64,000 bases of DNA from positions 9,086,501-9,150,500 of the forward strand of contig CM072344.1 in NCBI GenBank assembly GCA_036874045.1, in the 5' to 3' direction. A program made the translations under genes and the position numbers. Every line of letters begins with the position of its first letter. Position 1 is the first letter of the stretch. The notes beneath the pieces were generated by a model that saw only the letters and a list, made by a program, of their open reading frames with translations, had not been told where the DNA came from and made no database searches. This document shows, one piece after another, positions 46,497 to 59,155 of the stretch. Origin of the DNA: Cymodocea nodosa. Lineage: Eukaryota; Streptophyta; Magnoliopsida; Alismatales; Cymodoceaceae.

Positions 46497-48033
46497 TGTT
46501 CAAGCTTTAATTTTGCCCATTTTTAATGAATTTTATAAGTAATTTTGCATGATATTATATATCTATGGTGGATAAATGATATTAATTATGGGTAATATAA
46601 GTCTTGAAATATAGTGCAATATAGAAATTTAATTAACAAGTGCATCCCCCATTGGATATAATTTTACATGGAACACATTGATTTATTTTGCATGTCCTAT
46701 GTTGGCTAACGTCTCTTGGAGTTCAACTTCCATTAATTGTAGGTAACATATATATGGGAGGAGGTTAATGCAAAAGACCAAAGAAGATGTAAAGAATCAA
46801 AAGTTGGTAGACTAAACTTTAAAGAAGAGGGCATGCCAACACTTTATTGGCCCTCCTAGATCTATGGCATCTTATTGGCTTGGTGATAAAACCAAGGTGC
46901 TACATCAAAGAGAGAGAAGACAAAACAACATAAATACAAGGGGAGAGGAATTTCGGCCAACAACTTGGTGTTTCCAACGAGAGAAAGAAGGAGGAGAAGA
47001 AGCTTGGAGGTGAGGCTTGTGCTTCCAAAGAGAGACCATTCATTCATGCTATTCACCATTCCAAGGGCTAAGGAGAAGACGTCCAAGCTTGGAGGTGGAT
47101 TTGCTGCCAAGTTCCATTGAATTCAAAGCTCTAGAGAAGAAGATAAGAAGCTCCTAAGGTAGTGACAACTCTTAGAGTTTATTATTTTCTTGTATAGAAG
47201 GAAGAATTGATGAGAAATGGTGGTGAACATCTCAATTATATGTCTTCTTAGCTAGATAGAGTTCAATGAATGTATATGAATGTTTAATTCTTCTTTTCAA
47301 CTTCTAATTTGCATCCTCTATTCACATGTATTGTTGGGGCTGTTGGTGAGGCTTTCACACGAGTGAATGACACTCATCAATGGTGGCTTGACGCATTTGA
47401 GAAGAAGGTGTGAATTGAAAGAAGAAGAAAATAAGTGTTGATGTTCATTTGAATGAAGAACCTATCACTTATATCTAGTTGTTAATTTTAATTTCAGTAG
47501 TTAATTGAGTTTGTTATATCTTATATTGATCACATTTTGTCCTAATCAATCTCCAAAAAGAATTTCTAATGCAAGTAGTATAGTATAGTTTAGCTAGATT
47601 AGCAAATAGCATAGTTGCATGCATTTAGTATAAATTAGAATAGAGTAGTATAGTCTATTGAACCTCGTTATTTTATTTTTCTTTCCTTAATATTGATGCA
47701 TTGATATCACTTCTGAAATCACGTGGAACTTGTGTGCATGTTATAATTGAATGAGTTGATAGATTTACAAGTAAAGAAATTGATTCACATCACCATTTTA
47801 CACTACAAATTGCCTTGAAATTGCATGATTTGTGAGCTTGTGTTAACTTTAATTATTCTACATTCACATGTCATTAATTTACTGAAGTATACCTAAGAGC
47901 TTGAAGAACAAGTTGAGTAATAGTTGATTAAGTCATAAACATAATCCTTGTGGAAGAATGACCCGTATTTGTCATGTACACCAAAAGAACTGTACACTTG
48001 CAGTAAAGCTTGAGCTAAAAATATAGCTCAACA
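46497..48033 (+). mobile_element. Solo LTR of another Ty3/gypsy-type family, ACTAA duplication
   Basis: 1537 bp, TGTTCAAGC...GCTCAACA, flanked by ACTAA at 46492-46496 and 48034-48038. The inside holds a TATA-like ACATAAATACAAGGGG (about 46930) and near its end CTTGTGGAAGAATGACCCG...CTGTACACTTGCAG, the Athila/Tat-like LTR 3' end pattern. It differs from the main family and has no internal region. The frame at 46862-47110 is chance. Confidence 0.82.
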
Positions 48034-48046
48034 ACTAACAAAACTT

Positions 48047-48060
48047 AAGTATGGGGGAAC
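48047..48060 (+). promoter_or_regulatory. Polypurine tract of copy D'
   Basis: AAGTATGGGGGAAC immediately before TGTTTAG of the LTR. The same place in copy A reads AAGTATGAGGGAAG. Confidence 0.75.
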
Positions 48061-48178
48061 TGTTTAGAATGAAATTATGCATAATATTAATGGTTAATAA
48101 ATGGTTAATTGCATAGCATTTAGCTTATTAGATGAGAATTAAGTCATTATGTTACATTTATACAATTATAAGACTTAA

Positions 48179-49739
48179 TGTTGAGTATTTTGTTTTGATG
48201 ATGTGTGCTAAATGGAAATAATTATATTTTCTCAATTACTATTGCTTGTAAAAAGAAATTAAAATTATTAATTAATATAGAAAAGGTTTACTAATATAAA
48301 TACTTGTCTGTATTAAATCTGGAATTATACTAAGTTAATAACTAGTCGTTTCGTTGCATTAATTTCTCATTTAACTAAACATTAAGTTAACGTGTGTTTT
48401 TATTGAAAAGCAGATATATTTTAAAGTTATATTTTCTGTATCATGTACAATGCACATTTAGACAGCTCATTAAGTTAGAGGCTTAAAGGTTAAAATAGGC
48501 CACGTGAGAACTTGTTAAGTTAGTGAGTAAAAGAAGAGACGAACTTGTTAAGTTAGTGTTATACATGTGGTGAAATTATAAGTTATCAATGTTATATTGT
48601 ATCACGTGAGTTACTACATTGAACACTAAGGCAACGCATTAAGTTAGCGTTATAAACTTAAGTTGTTATTTTTGCACGTGGTAAAATTCTTATTATAAAA
48701 ACATTTGTTTATCACTGGTTCGTTGAGTTATCGTAACACAATGGAGATGATTTGTTGAGTTAGCGTAATACTACGGACTTAGTTCACTAAGTTAGCTATA
48801 ATACTAGTCATGTAAATTGGCACATGAGAAACTCGTTAAGTTAGAAATGTTAAGTTATATATATACTTGTGTTACTCATTTAGTTAACATTAAAGTAACA
48901 ACATCTTATTACATTAATGAAAAATTTTGGACGAGAAAGTTTATTTTGCAGGAAATTTTTCAAAGATCCATGACTGATGATTAAAGAAAATTCGAAATGT
49001 AAGCATGGGTCAGAACGTGTGTATTTCGATGAAAGAAAAGGAAAAGACGTGAAGAAGTGGAAAACTGGTAGTGATTAAACGTGGAGGATATGCATGAATT
49101 GAATATACAGTATAAAAGGCAAAGAATTCTTGTTGATCAAATTATCCTTGCACACAAAATGAAAAATCTTTTCAAGGATCAAACTATCCCTACACATTAA
49201 ATGAAAAATCTTTTCAAGGATCAAAAACACCTCGTCCAGGAAAATCTCTTAAGTGGAAGCAAATTCAGTGAAGCAGAAAAGGTAAGATTTATGTCACTAA
49301 AGATTTAAAGTATCAGATGGAAGCAAATTCAGTGAAGCAGAAAAGGTAAGATTTATGTCACTGAAGATTTAAAGTATCAAAAGAAAGCAAATTCGGTGAA
49401 GTATAAAAAGACAAGATATTTGTCACTAAAGAATTGCTGAAGAAGAAAAAGAAGAAGAAGAAGAAAGATCTCAAATAGCGAGAAATGTTATAAATTCTGC
49501 AAATTAGTTTTCTCTATTTGTAGTTATGAAATTGTTTAGATGATACATGGTATCGAGATATAATTGCATCTACAATTTTTTAGGAGAATTGAATTGTACT
49601 TTGTAATTGAAACCTTGAATAAAAATGACTTTATGAAAACAATGTCTCGACTTGTTTTTGAGTTTTAAAGTTTCAATTATATTCGAAAATATTGCAAAAC
49701 ACAATTCACCCCCCTCTTGTGTAGCCATATGATCCTACA
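48179..49739 (+). repeat. 5' LTR of the SIRE element
   Basis: TGTTGAGTATTTTG...GATCCTACA. 48470-48900 carries many GTTAAGTTAG or GTTGAGTTA half-sites. A candidate TATA is ACAGTATAAAAGGC at about 49108-49121. 49255-49430 holds near-repeats of AGCAAATTCAGTGAAGCAGA. Confidence 0.93.
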
Positions 49740-49741
49740 AG

Positions 49742-49753
49742 TGGTATTAGAGC
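49742..49753 (+). promoter_or_regulatory. tRNA-Met primer binding site of the SIRE element
   Basis: TGGTATTAGAGC, one change from the usual TGGTATCAGAGC, 2 nt after the LTR. Confidence 0.9.
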
Positions 49754-49939
49754 TTTGTTAATAATCTTTGATATAAAATCGATTCCAACTTATTTAATAT
49801 CATTGCTTATTCTACCTTCCTTGTTTTTAAACAGACATTAATATATAAGCATACATTTAACTTTCTTGATTTAAGGCTCAAGTTGTTTTAAAGTTTTTAG
49901 ACTATTTAAAATCAAATAGGTTGAAAAATCTAAGGTAAG

Positions 49940-51410
49940 ATGACTACTAGAAATGGTAATTTCTCTTTATATGAAGGCCAAAATCTTAATCGTCCTCCTT
50001 TATTTGATGGAATACATTTTGAATATTGGAAATATAGGATGACTATTTTTCTTCAAAGTATAGATCATAAGTTGTGGTTCATGATTTCTAAACCATATAC
50101 TCTGTTATCTACCCCTTATAATTCTTGGACAATTACTAAAAAAGAAAATGAAACTCTGAATGCTAAGGGCTTAAATATTTTATTTTGTGCATTAAGTTAT
50201 GAACAATTCAGTAAAGTGTCGGTATATAAATCTGCTTATGAGGTGTGGCATGCATTAGAAGTTTCACATGGAGGTACTTCTCAAGTTAAAGAAACTAAGA
50301 TAAATATGTTAATTCATAAGTATGAACTCTTTAAGATGCATGAAGACGAAAGTATTTCTGAGATGTTTTCCAGATTTCTTGATATCATAAACTCTTTAAA
50401 ATGCTTAGGAAAGAATTTTGAATAGAAGGATTTGGTGAGGAAAATTCTCAGGTCCCTAAGTTTTAAATGGTCTCAGAAAGTAACTTCAATTGAGGAATCA
50501 CGAGATTTAAATGTTTATACCATGAATGAACTTATAGGAAACTTAACAGCTTATGAAGTTCAATTAAATGAATCACTAAGTCACAATAAACCAAAAATGA
50601 AGAAAGAAATAGCCTTCGAAATTAATTCAGGTTTTGATATATCTACTGATTCAGATGAGGATTTGATCTTGCTGACTAGGAAATTCAAGAAAGCATGAAA
50701 AGCTAGGAAACAACAAAGGAACAAGAATGATAAACCCTCAGCATCAAAATCACTAAATGACAAGAATTCTTCATCCAGAAAGTATGTATGTTACAACTGT
50801 AAGAAACCTAGACATCTTTCTCCAGATTGTCCTATAAGGAAAAATGAAAAGCAAAGTAGGACAAATCAGAAGAAGACAGCTCAGAAAACTCAGAAAAAGT
50901 TTTACAAGAAAAAGGCTTTGAAGGTCACTTGGGATGACACGTCTGAAGAGTTTGAATCTGAGGAATCATCATCAAAATCTTCACATTCAGAAGGAGAACA
51001 AGAGTTAAAAGATGTTGCTCATGTGTGCTTCATGGCAGATGAGTCTGAGGTAATATCTGATCTTGAAAGTCATTCAGATTTTAACTTTGATGAATTATTA
51101 TGTGCTTATCATGCATTATTACAAAAACTTAAAGTTTGTAAACTAGAAAATAAGAATATTAGAAACTCTTTATCCATTGTGGAAAAAGAAAATTATTTCC
51201 TGTCTACTACTTTAGAAAAGTTTAAATGTGATAATGAAAATCATGCTAGAGATTTGCATAAATTTAGATTTAATGAATGTGTCTTGCATGAACAAATACA
51301 GAATACAAATGCTGAAAAATTAAAGATATAATCTGAAAATGAAATCTTGAGAAAAAATTTAAATGAACTTGAATTAGAGATAGATAAATTAAAATTGAGA
51401 GCTAGATTTA
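49940..51410 (+). pseudogene. Gag of the SIRE element
   Basis: ATG at 49940 (MTTRNGNFSLYEGQNLNRPP). UBN2-type capsid to about 50700 (FDGIHFEYWKYRM, YEVWHALEVSHGG, SEMFSRFLDIINSL). A CCHC knuckle CYNCKKPRHLSPDC lies at about 50790, with Arg in place of the usual Gly before His. Then an acidic Ser/Glu tail and a coiled coil. Stops at 50423, 50696 and 51329 are in one frame; a frameshift follows near 51410. It packs the RNA in the particle. Confidence 0.88.
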
Positions 51411-52205
51411 AATTCTACCATTGAGAAATGAAATTTAAGTCAAACTAAGTTAGACAAACTAACTAGTACTCCTGCGATGTCATATAAATTTGGCCTAGGA
51501 TTTGATTATCTTGAATATCCTAAATCTTAAGCCAATAAATGATTTATTAGTTGCAGTTCAAGTAAATCTAAGACTAAAATTCCTTTTATCATGAAACAAG
51601 GTAATAAATATGTAGAAGTAGGTACTTCATGGGATGAATCATATAGTAATAATATAAATCAATGTGATTTGTCAAATTGTACTTCTAACATGACTATTAA
51701 TGTTTCTATAAATCTTGTTTCTTGTTCTGGAAATTTAGTTTCTAATGTCCCTAAAATTTCAGACAATTGTAGTAAACTGAAAATTCAGAAACCCAAGTAT
51801 GTAATTCAAAACACTGGTGTTAGACCAATTACTCATTCTGCATGTGATATATCTAAAAATTCTTGTGTAGAAAAAGATTTTGTATGTATGGAAAATGTTA
51901 ATACTAGTACAAAATCTTGATATGAACTTACTGAAATGTATGAGCATGACCAAAATAAATTAACATCTGATAAAAATCGGTTTGGTCTTGGTTATACTAC
52001 ATCTGAAAACAAAAAGAATGATTATAAGAGCAATAATGCTATAAGTAAGTATGATGTTAAAAATAAGTCTATAGTACTTACAACTAATAAGAATGTAAAT
52101 GATAATGTTAAATTATTTTTAAACAAAAAAAAGAAATATGCGTTTAATGAACTTGGTCCTTAACAACATTGGGTACCAAGAAAATTTTTTTCTTAATTTG
52201 TTTTG
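51411..52205 (+). pseudogene. Gag to protease linker of the SIRE element
   Basis: Asn/Lys/Ser-rich reading with no domain (51591-52163), as in other SIRE elements between Gag and protease. Stops at about 51540, 51918 and 52160. Ends with a WVPRKF-type motif just before the protease. Confidence 0.6.
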
Positions 52206-53800
52206 CAGGAGGAAACAACATCAAAATGGATTTTGGACAATGGAGCATCAAGTCACATGATAGGACAGAAAAGTCTACTACAAAATTTTACAAATGCCAT
52301 GAAAGGAAGTGTAACATTTGGAAACAAAAGCAAGGATAAAATCATAGGTATGGGTAATGTTCAAATAACTCCTACTTGTGTTATTTTGAATGTACTATAT
52401 GTAGAAAACCTAGGATTTAATTTGCTAAGTGTTATAAAACTAACTGAAAATGGATATTATGTAGTGTTTGAAAATAATGTATGCAAAATTATTGATAAAA
52501 ATATAGATGAAATTAAGTTTATTGCTAAAATAAAAGGTTTTGTATATATTTTATCTTTACCTTCTAATGTAGTTGATTTAAATTCATGTTTGCTAGCTGA
52601 AACTAGTGATGCATATCGGTGGCATAGAAGGATTGGGCATATAAATATGAAATTGTTACATAAACTATCTAGAAAATATTTAGTGAGAGGTTTACCAAAG
52701 ATTAAATACTCAAAAGACTTTATGTGTGATGCATGTGAGTTAGGTAAACTTCACAAAAACTCTTTTAAATCCAAAACTGATATTTCAAGCAAGAGAGTCT
52801 TAGAACTTATACATATGGATCTATTTGGACCAACAAGAATCATGAGTCTTGGTGGTAAATGGTATGTATTTGTTTTAGTAGATGACTTCTCTAGATACAC
52901 TTGAGTATATTTTCTAGCATCTAAGACAGAAGTTTTTGAAAAGTTTAAAATGTTTTGCAATCTTGTTCAAAATGAACAAAGTGTCTTTATTCAAAACTTA
53001 GGAGTGATCATGGTACTGAATTTGATAATGATCAAATGGATAATTATTGTAATAAGCATGACATTGATCATAGATTTTCTTTTCCAAGAGCACCATGTCA
53101 AAATGGTATTGTTGAGAGAAAGAATAAATCACTTCAAGAGATGCCCAGAACTATGTTGATTGAACATAAGTTACCTCAAAATCTTTGGGCTGAAGCAGTG
53201 AATATAGCTTGTTATGTTATTAACAGAAGTCATTTAAGACCTCGTGTTAATAAAACTACTTTTGAAATTATGTTTAATAGGGTTTCAAAAATTTCCTATA
53301 TGAAACCATTTAGCTGCAAGTGTTTTATTCTTAATACTAAGGATAAAAGGGATAAATTTCAAGCCAAAGCGGATGAAGGAATTTTTTTAAGTTACTCTAC
53401 TAGAAGTAAAGCCTATAGAGTATATAACAAGACTTCTAGAACTATTAAAGAAACCCTCCATGTAAGCTTCAATGAAAATTCTTTTAGAGAATCTCAATCT
53501 AAAGCTGATAATGATGATATGATCAATTTCCCAAAAGAGTTAGAGATCAATAGAGAGATTGAAGATTTATTTGAGAAAATCAAAAATATAAACTTAAATG
53601 ATCAAACTCATGATGAAAGTGATGGACCTTCAGATGTTGATGAGAATATTGAGGAAAATCAGAGATATTGTCGTTATTCTTCATCACATCCCATTACTCA
53701 AGTCATTGGTAATATTAATGAGGGAGTTAAAACTAGAGCTTCAATAAATTTAAATAGTATGTATATGTTTGTTTCTATGGTGGAACCAAAGAATATATAA
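52206..53800 (+). pseudogene. Protease and integrase of the SIRE element
   Basis: Protease: WILDNGASSHMIGQ (about 52224), again Asn after the catalytic Asp. GAG pre-integrase: WHRRIGHINMKLLHKL and CDACELGKLHK (about 52620-52750). Integrase: LVDDFSRYT with the first Asp (about 52880), SDHGTEFDN (about 53005, across a frameshift) and NGIVERKNKSLQEM with the Glu (about 53105), followed by NKTTFEIMFNRV and FSCKCFILNTKD. Stop at 52902, frameshift near 52995 and stop at 53798. Confidence 0.88.
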
Positions 53801-55312
53801 GAAGCATTATCTAATGAAAATTGGATAGTGGCAATGCAAGAAGAACTAAATCAATTCATCAGAAATGATGTTTGGGAATTAGTCTCTCCACTAGAAAATC
53901 AGTCCATAATAGGTACAAAGTGGATCTTTAGAAATAAAACTAATGAAACTGGTCAAGTTATAAGGAACAAAGCTAGATTAGTTGCACAAGGGTATACATA
54001 GGAAGAAGGACTAGATTATGATGAAACATTTGCTCCTATGGGTAGGTTAGAAAGTATTAGAATATTATTGGCCTATGCTTGTTATATGGATTTTAAATTA
54101 TTTCAAATAGATGTAAAGAGTGCATTTCTAAATGGTTTAATTAATGAAGAAGTCTATGTAAAACAACCACCTAGATTTGAAGATATTAAAAACCCTGACT
54201 TTGTGTATAAATTGAAGAAAGCCTTATATGGTTTGAAGCAAGCACCTAGATCATGGTATGAAAGATTATCTACTTTTCTAATAGAAAAAGGCTATATCAT
54301 GGGAAAAGTGAATCATACTCTATTTATCAAGAGAGACGTTAAAGATCAGATTGTTGTTTAAATATACATGGATGATATAATCTTTGGAGCAACCTCTGAT
54401 AAGCTGATAAAAATATTCTCTAAAGAGATGACAAATCAGTTTGAAATGAGTATGATAGGAGAACTTTCATATTTTCTAGGACTTCAAATTAAGCAAATGG
54501 ATAAAGGTATACTTTTAAATCAGGAAAAATATGCAGATGAAATGCTTAAGAAATTTAGTTTTAATGATACAAGGATTCGAGGAACTCCTATGAGTACTTC
54601 TTTAAAGTTAGATATAGATGACATAGGAAAATCAATAGATCAAAGAAAATACAGAAGTATGATTGGCTCTTTACTTTATTTAACTGCTAGTAGACCTGAT
54701 ATTATGTTTGCTGTGTGTTTGTGCTAGATTTCAATCTAATCCTAAAGAATCGCACTCAATAGTAGTTAATAGAATATTTAGATATATACAAGGAACTAAA
54801 AATTTCAAACTGTATTATTCTAAGGATAGTTCAATAGACCTTATAGGATATACTGATGTTGATTATGTAGGATCTAAATCTGATAGAAAAAGTACAAGTG
54901 GCACATGTCAATTATTGGGAAATAATTTGGTGTCATGGTTTAGTAAAAAGCAAAACTGTGTAGCACTTTCTACTACCGAAGCTAAATATGTTATTGTTGC
55001 ACTATGTTACACTCAAATTCTGTGGATAAGGTAAACCTTAGAAGATTTTGGATTATCTTATGATACAATTGAGATTTATTGTGACAGTAATTTTGCAATA
55101 AATCTTTCCAAAAATCCTGTATTACATTCTAAAGCAAAGCATATAGAGGTTAGACATCATTTTCTAAGAGATAACATAATTAAAGGAAAATTTAAATTAG
55201 AATTTGTGTCTAGTAAAAATCAATTAGCTGATATATTTACAAAACCTCTAGACGAAAATACATTCTGCAACATTTGATTAAATTTGGGTATTTGTAGGCT
55301 ATGTGATGTGTA
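53801..55312 (+). pseudogene. Reverse transcriptase and RNase H of the SIRE element
   Basis: RT: MQEELNQFIRNDVWELVSP, IGTKWIFRNKTNETGQ, FQIDVKSAFLNGLINEEVYV, LKQAPRSWYERL, and the catalytic IYMDDIIFGAT at about 54363. RNase H: YTDVDYVGSKSDRKSTSG (about 54850), STTEAKYV, HIEVRHHFLRD and ADIFTKPLDENTF, ending CRLCDV at 55312. Stops at about 53999 and 54359, a frameshift near 54725, and stops at about 55033 and 55276. Confidence 0.9.
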
Positions 55313-55379
55313 AAATGCTTAAACTCCACATAAAAAGATAAATAGTATTGATGATGTTGTTCACCTCATAGATATTATA

Positions 55380-56375
55380 TACTTATCATAAATATCTAAG
55401 TAATATCTAAACTACTGCTTAAGATACTATGTATTTATTGTAAAATCATAGTAGTATCTTATTGATTTTAAATAGTTTATCAATTTTAATGATTTTTACG
55501 ATTTTAAGTGGAAGTGTAAATGAAAAACATTAAATACTTCTGACATTCTGAAATTTTGATTAAGTGTTTTCTTTGAATCAAGGAGAGTGCATATGATCAT
55601 GCACAAATTTGACTTGTAGAATAAGTTATATGTAACTCATCTTAAACTGTTAATCAAAAGTATAAGCTTATTGAAACTTATTCATATTCTCAGTAAAATC
55701 ATAGAAGTAAAAATTGTATGAGATTTGTGTTTTATTGCATCTATATTAATGGAATACATATATACTGTGCTTAAAATGAAAAGTACTTACAAAGTGAAAA
55801 TCTTTGAGAGTTTATTGATCAGTTTGATCACGAGCCTTTTGTACTTGAGTAGATAGGTATGTAAGGATTGTTGTCTTGAAAAAGGATTCTTTAAATCTGG
55901 CAACCTAAGGTCCTGATCAGATCTGGGATTGCTGATTGAAAGTTCATTACACGGGTACATTAGAAAGCTCTTGTATGATTCAAGCTTTTCAAACTAACTT
56001 TTAAAGAAAATTATCAATAATTACTGTTTTGAAAAGAAAAAGTTGTTTTATTAATTACAGATATCTTTGAATCAAATATAGTTTCTACCAATATGACTAT
56101 TGAGTTATTGAATCAACATTAGTACTTTTGAAAACGTTTATTTGAAATACATTCTTTTATTCTCCTTGAATTAATCATATTGAGTTCAAAGTTGTGTTTT
56201 GATTCATATACAGTAGGACTTGATTCTGGAAATCATTTTTGATGAAGTCAGAATAACGAAAGTTTCTAAAAAGAAAATTTAACATAGTTATACTTTACAT
56301 CTATTGTTATACAAGTATATTTTGTATTTTGATTGAATATATATAAAGTATATTTGTAGGGGGAGGATTAACAAT
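55380..56375 (+). other. Non-coding module of the SIRE element, shared with the Ty3 family
   Basis: No ORF. It matches the Ty3 elements in order: 12800-13302 and 36405-36890 in copy A, and 15417-16010 in copy B. It ends with an acceptor-like ATATTTGTAG/G (about 56350-56360) before AACAATG, as at 36866-36876. It may be an intron or a leader used to make a subgenomic mRNA (inference). Confidence 0.6.
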
Positions 56376-56882
56376 GTCCAAAACAGATTAATATCATTCA
56401 GAATACAAATCTTGGTTAATCTCAATTAATGTCCTCTCAAAAGCTTGATGAAATAATTTACAAAGACAAACAAACTATTTTAGATTCAAATGATAGGAAT
56501 GTTAGAATAGTTTACAATGTTCTCAAGAAAATGATAAGGTATAGCTATTATGATGTGTTCATAACGTTTCAGTTGGAAGCATCCAAGAATTGTTTAAGTG
56601 TACTAACTGGACATTATGTTAGATAAGGTAACGTGTAAAACTACCTCTAGACAGCGTTTTACTTGTTAGGTTAGTTAACTCAACGAGTTATACTTGAATA
56701 TTTCGGGTTCCTTGATTGAATAAACTTTATTCAATATTCATTTAATATCTAAACCTGACTTCTCTTCACGTTGAGTTATTCGCCTAAAACCCTATTTAAA
56801 CACTTATTACACGGGCACATAGGTTATTTGTAAACGTTGTCAAGAAAATCTTTCCCGCTTGTTGCTGCTACAACTTGCGACG

Positions 56883-59155
56883 ATGGTCTTTAAGTTCTAC
56901 AAAGGTCGTGGCGAAGGAAAAGGCAAAAGTAGAGGAGATGCAAAAGGAAAAGAAATAGAGAATGATGAAGTTCCACGCACTTGGTTTAAGAAAATTTTGC
57001 AAGTGGACAAAAGGTTAGTAGAAATTTATAGAGATTACTTCTTTCCTTAAGGTATACTAGATGAAGTTAGACAAGAGCTTCAAAATACTGATGAAAATAT
57101 TACATACATGGGTATTCGTAGTAAATTTGATAGAGAATACAGAATGAAATGTACTAAGATTGTATTTCTCGAGTAGTATGCAAAATATTTGGAAAAAGGT
57201 GCAGGTACATCAACTAGAATTCCTCAAATACCAATAAACGGTACAAGACTACATGCATTTGAGGAAGAGCATGAATCAGCTATCCCTACCCCTTTATATT
57301 CAAAACAAGTAGAATCAAATATTGTTGTAGATAAAAGAAAAGTTGATAGTCTTCGAAAGGCTATAGCAATAGAAAGTGCCTTTGAAGAATTAAAGTAGAA
57401 AACTTTTTTGGAGCAATTTGAAAAGAAAATAGCAATACTTGAAGAGGAAAAACAGAAATTTTATAGTAGAAGGAAAGTTAGAAAAATTATGTCTTCAAAG
57501 ACAAAGTCTATTGAAAAAGGAAAATCAGATGAAAATGTATTTCTAAATGATAATGTATGTCTAGACATTGTACCTTATAGTGCATTTGATAAACTCATCA
57601 GTTCTAAGCATACTGAAACTGATGATGATAATGAGACTTTATTTTCCCTTATTAGAAAGCTTGAGAAGAAATACAAGTCAAATATGAGCTCAAGTTTTTC
57701 TATTAGTACAAATCCTGATGATGTAAAAATTGACAAATTAGAGCATCAGGCACTTGACATTAAACAAGTTATTGCACATATAATTGACAATGTTGAGGTA
57801 GTAACTAGTTCACAGGCTGAATTGTTTGGAGTAGCAAATATTGAAAAAGTTAAGACTCCAAAAGAGCTAAACGTTAACCAGCCTTCTTTAGTATCTATAG
57901 AAGCAGAGTCTGAGAATTCACAGCATGTATCAATAGAGATATCTATTGCACAAAATGCACAATTACAGACAGATACACCGACTGTATAATTTGTGGAAAA
58001 ATTGAACTCTGATCATTTTATAGAGACTGAATAGATGAATGTTGAGCATATTGACAATGTTCCTTACACTGTTGAAGTTGAAAAATCAAGCTTACATATG
58101 CAGCTTCAAGAAAATATTTTCACAAAGGAACAACATGACATTCATTTTGAAGAAGAGGTTCCTGAAGATGAATTAAACTTTGAATCAAGGCTTCAGGTAT
58201 CACCTTCTTTGTGTATAATATTAAAAATTCAAGGTAATTCAATTCATTTTAGATCTGAAGAAGTAGTGTAGAAATACAATAATCTGATTACATGTCAGAT
58301 TCTGCATGCTCGACCAATAAAATTCAGAAATTTGATGGAAATAAGAGATCTATTTGAGTATCAAGGACTCATTCAATTCTTGCCAGTTGGAATGAAATGG
58401 AAGCAATACATAGAGCTTGTTGCAGCTTTTTATAGCAATCTGGTTAAGAATGAAAATTTTCTGAAAACTCAAATAAATCAACAGGAGTTTATATTGTCTC
58501 CTGAGTTAATTTTTAAAGTTTTGGGATTAAAAAATGAAGGTGTTGTTGTTACAAACAGATTTGACATGATTAAACAACTGGAATGGAACATTCAGTCTTT
58601 ATCAAAAATTCCAGATGTATATTCTGAAATGAGATTAATGAAAATTCTGAATATAGAAGCAAGGTTCATTGCAAATATATTGCATGCCAATTTATTTCAA
58701 AGAGTTGGACACAATATGGAAGTCAACAGAAGTTGTTTATATGCAACTTATGGCCTATTGAATAGAATTCAAATTAATTGGTTTGATGTTTTCACTTTTC
58801 AACTACAACATATGAGTTCAAAGTTATTTTATGGTGATGTTGTATGTAGAATCCTTGCAAGCCAATTGAATTTATCCGCTGGCCCTCTGAAACTAAAAGC
58901 ATGAGAGCATTTAGTATAAAAGATTTGCAAAAATACCAGGCCATGCATAAAACTCAACGACAACAACAACAACAACAACTTGACTGTATAGAACATATAC
59001 AACCACAACAACAAAGTTATTCAGTTCCAGTAGAACAGCAACCCTAGCTACCTCTTGACCTAGATGATGTACTTAACGACATCAAGAATGATATTAGGCA
59101 TCTAGGAGATAAAATTTGTAATGCTATAAGTGATATACTAAGGAGGGGTCGATAA
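56883..59155 (+). pseudogene. Env-position ORF of the SIRE element (plant 'putative transposon protein' type)
   Basis: ATG 56883 (MVFKFYKGRGEGKGKSRG), a basic start. A variable acidic middle (57200-58270) follows, with a coiled coil near 57410-57480. The conserved domain is at 58332-58904: DLFEYQGLIQFLPVG, AAFYSNLVKNE, LSPELIFKVLGLKNEG, FIANILHANLFQRVGH, SKLFYGDVV. A frameshift near 58875 leads to RAFSIKDLQKYQ, a poly-Gln stretch (58955-58980) and a helical end at TAA 59153-59155. In-frame stops at 57048, 57174, 57396, 57987, 58031 and 58269. The domain aligns with the Ty3 ORFs at 6176-8403 and 20143-21899. No membrane segment or signal peptide seen. Confidence 0.75.

Noticed and set aside
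46862..47110. Minus-strand frame with a hydrophobic stretch
   Set aside because: It lies inside a solo LTR with target duplication; no homology recognised.
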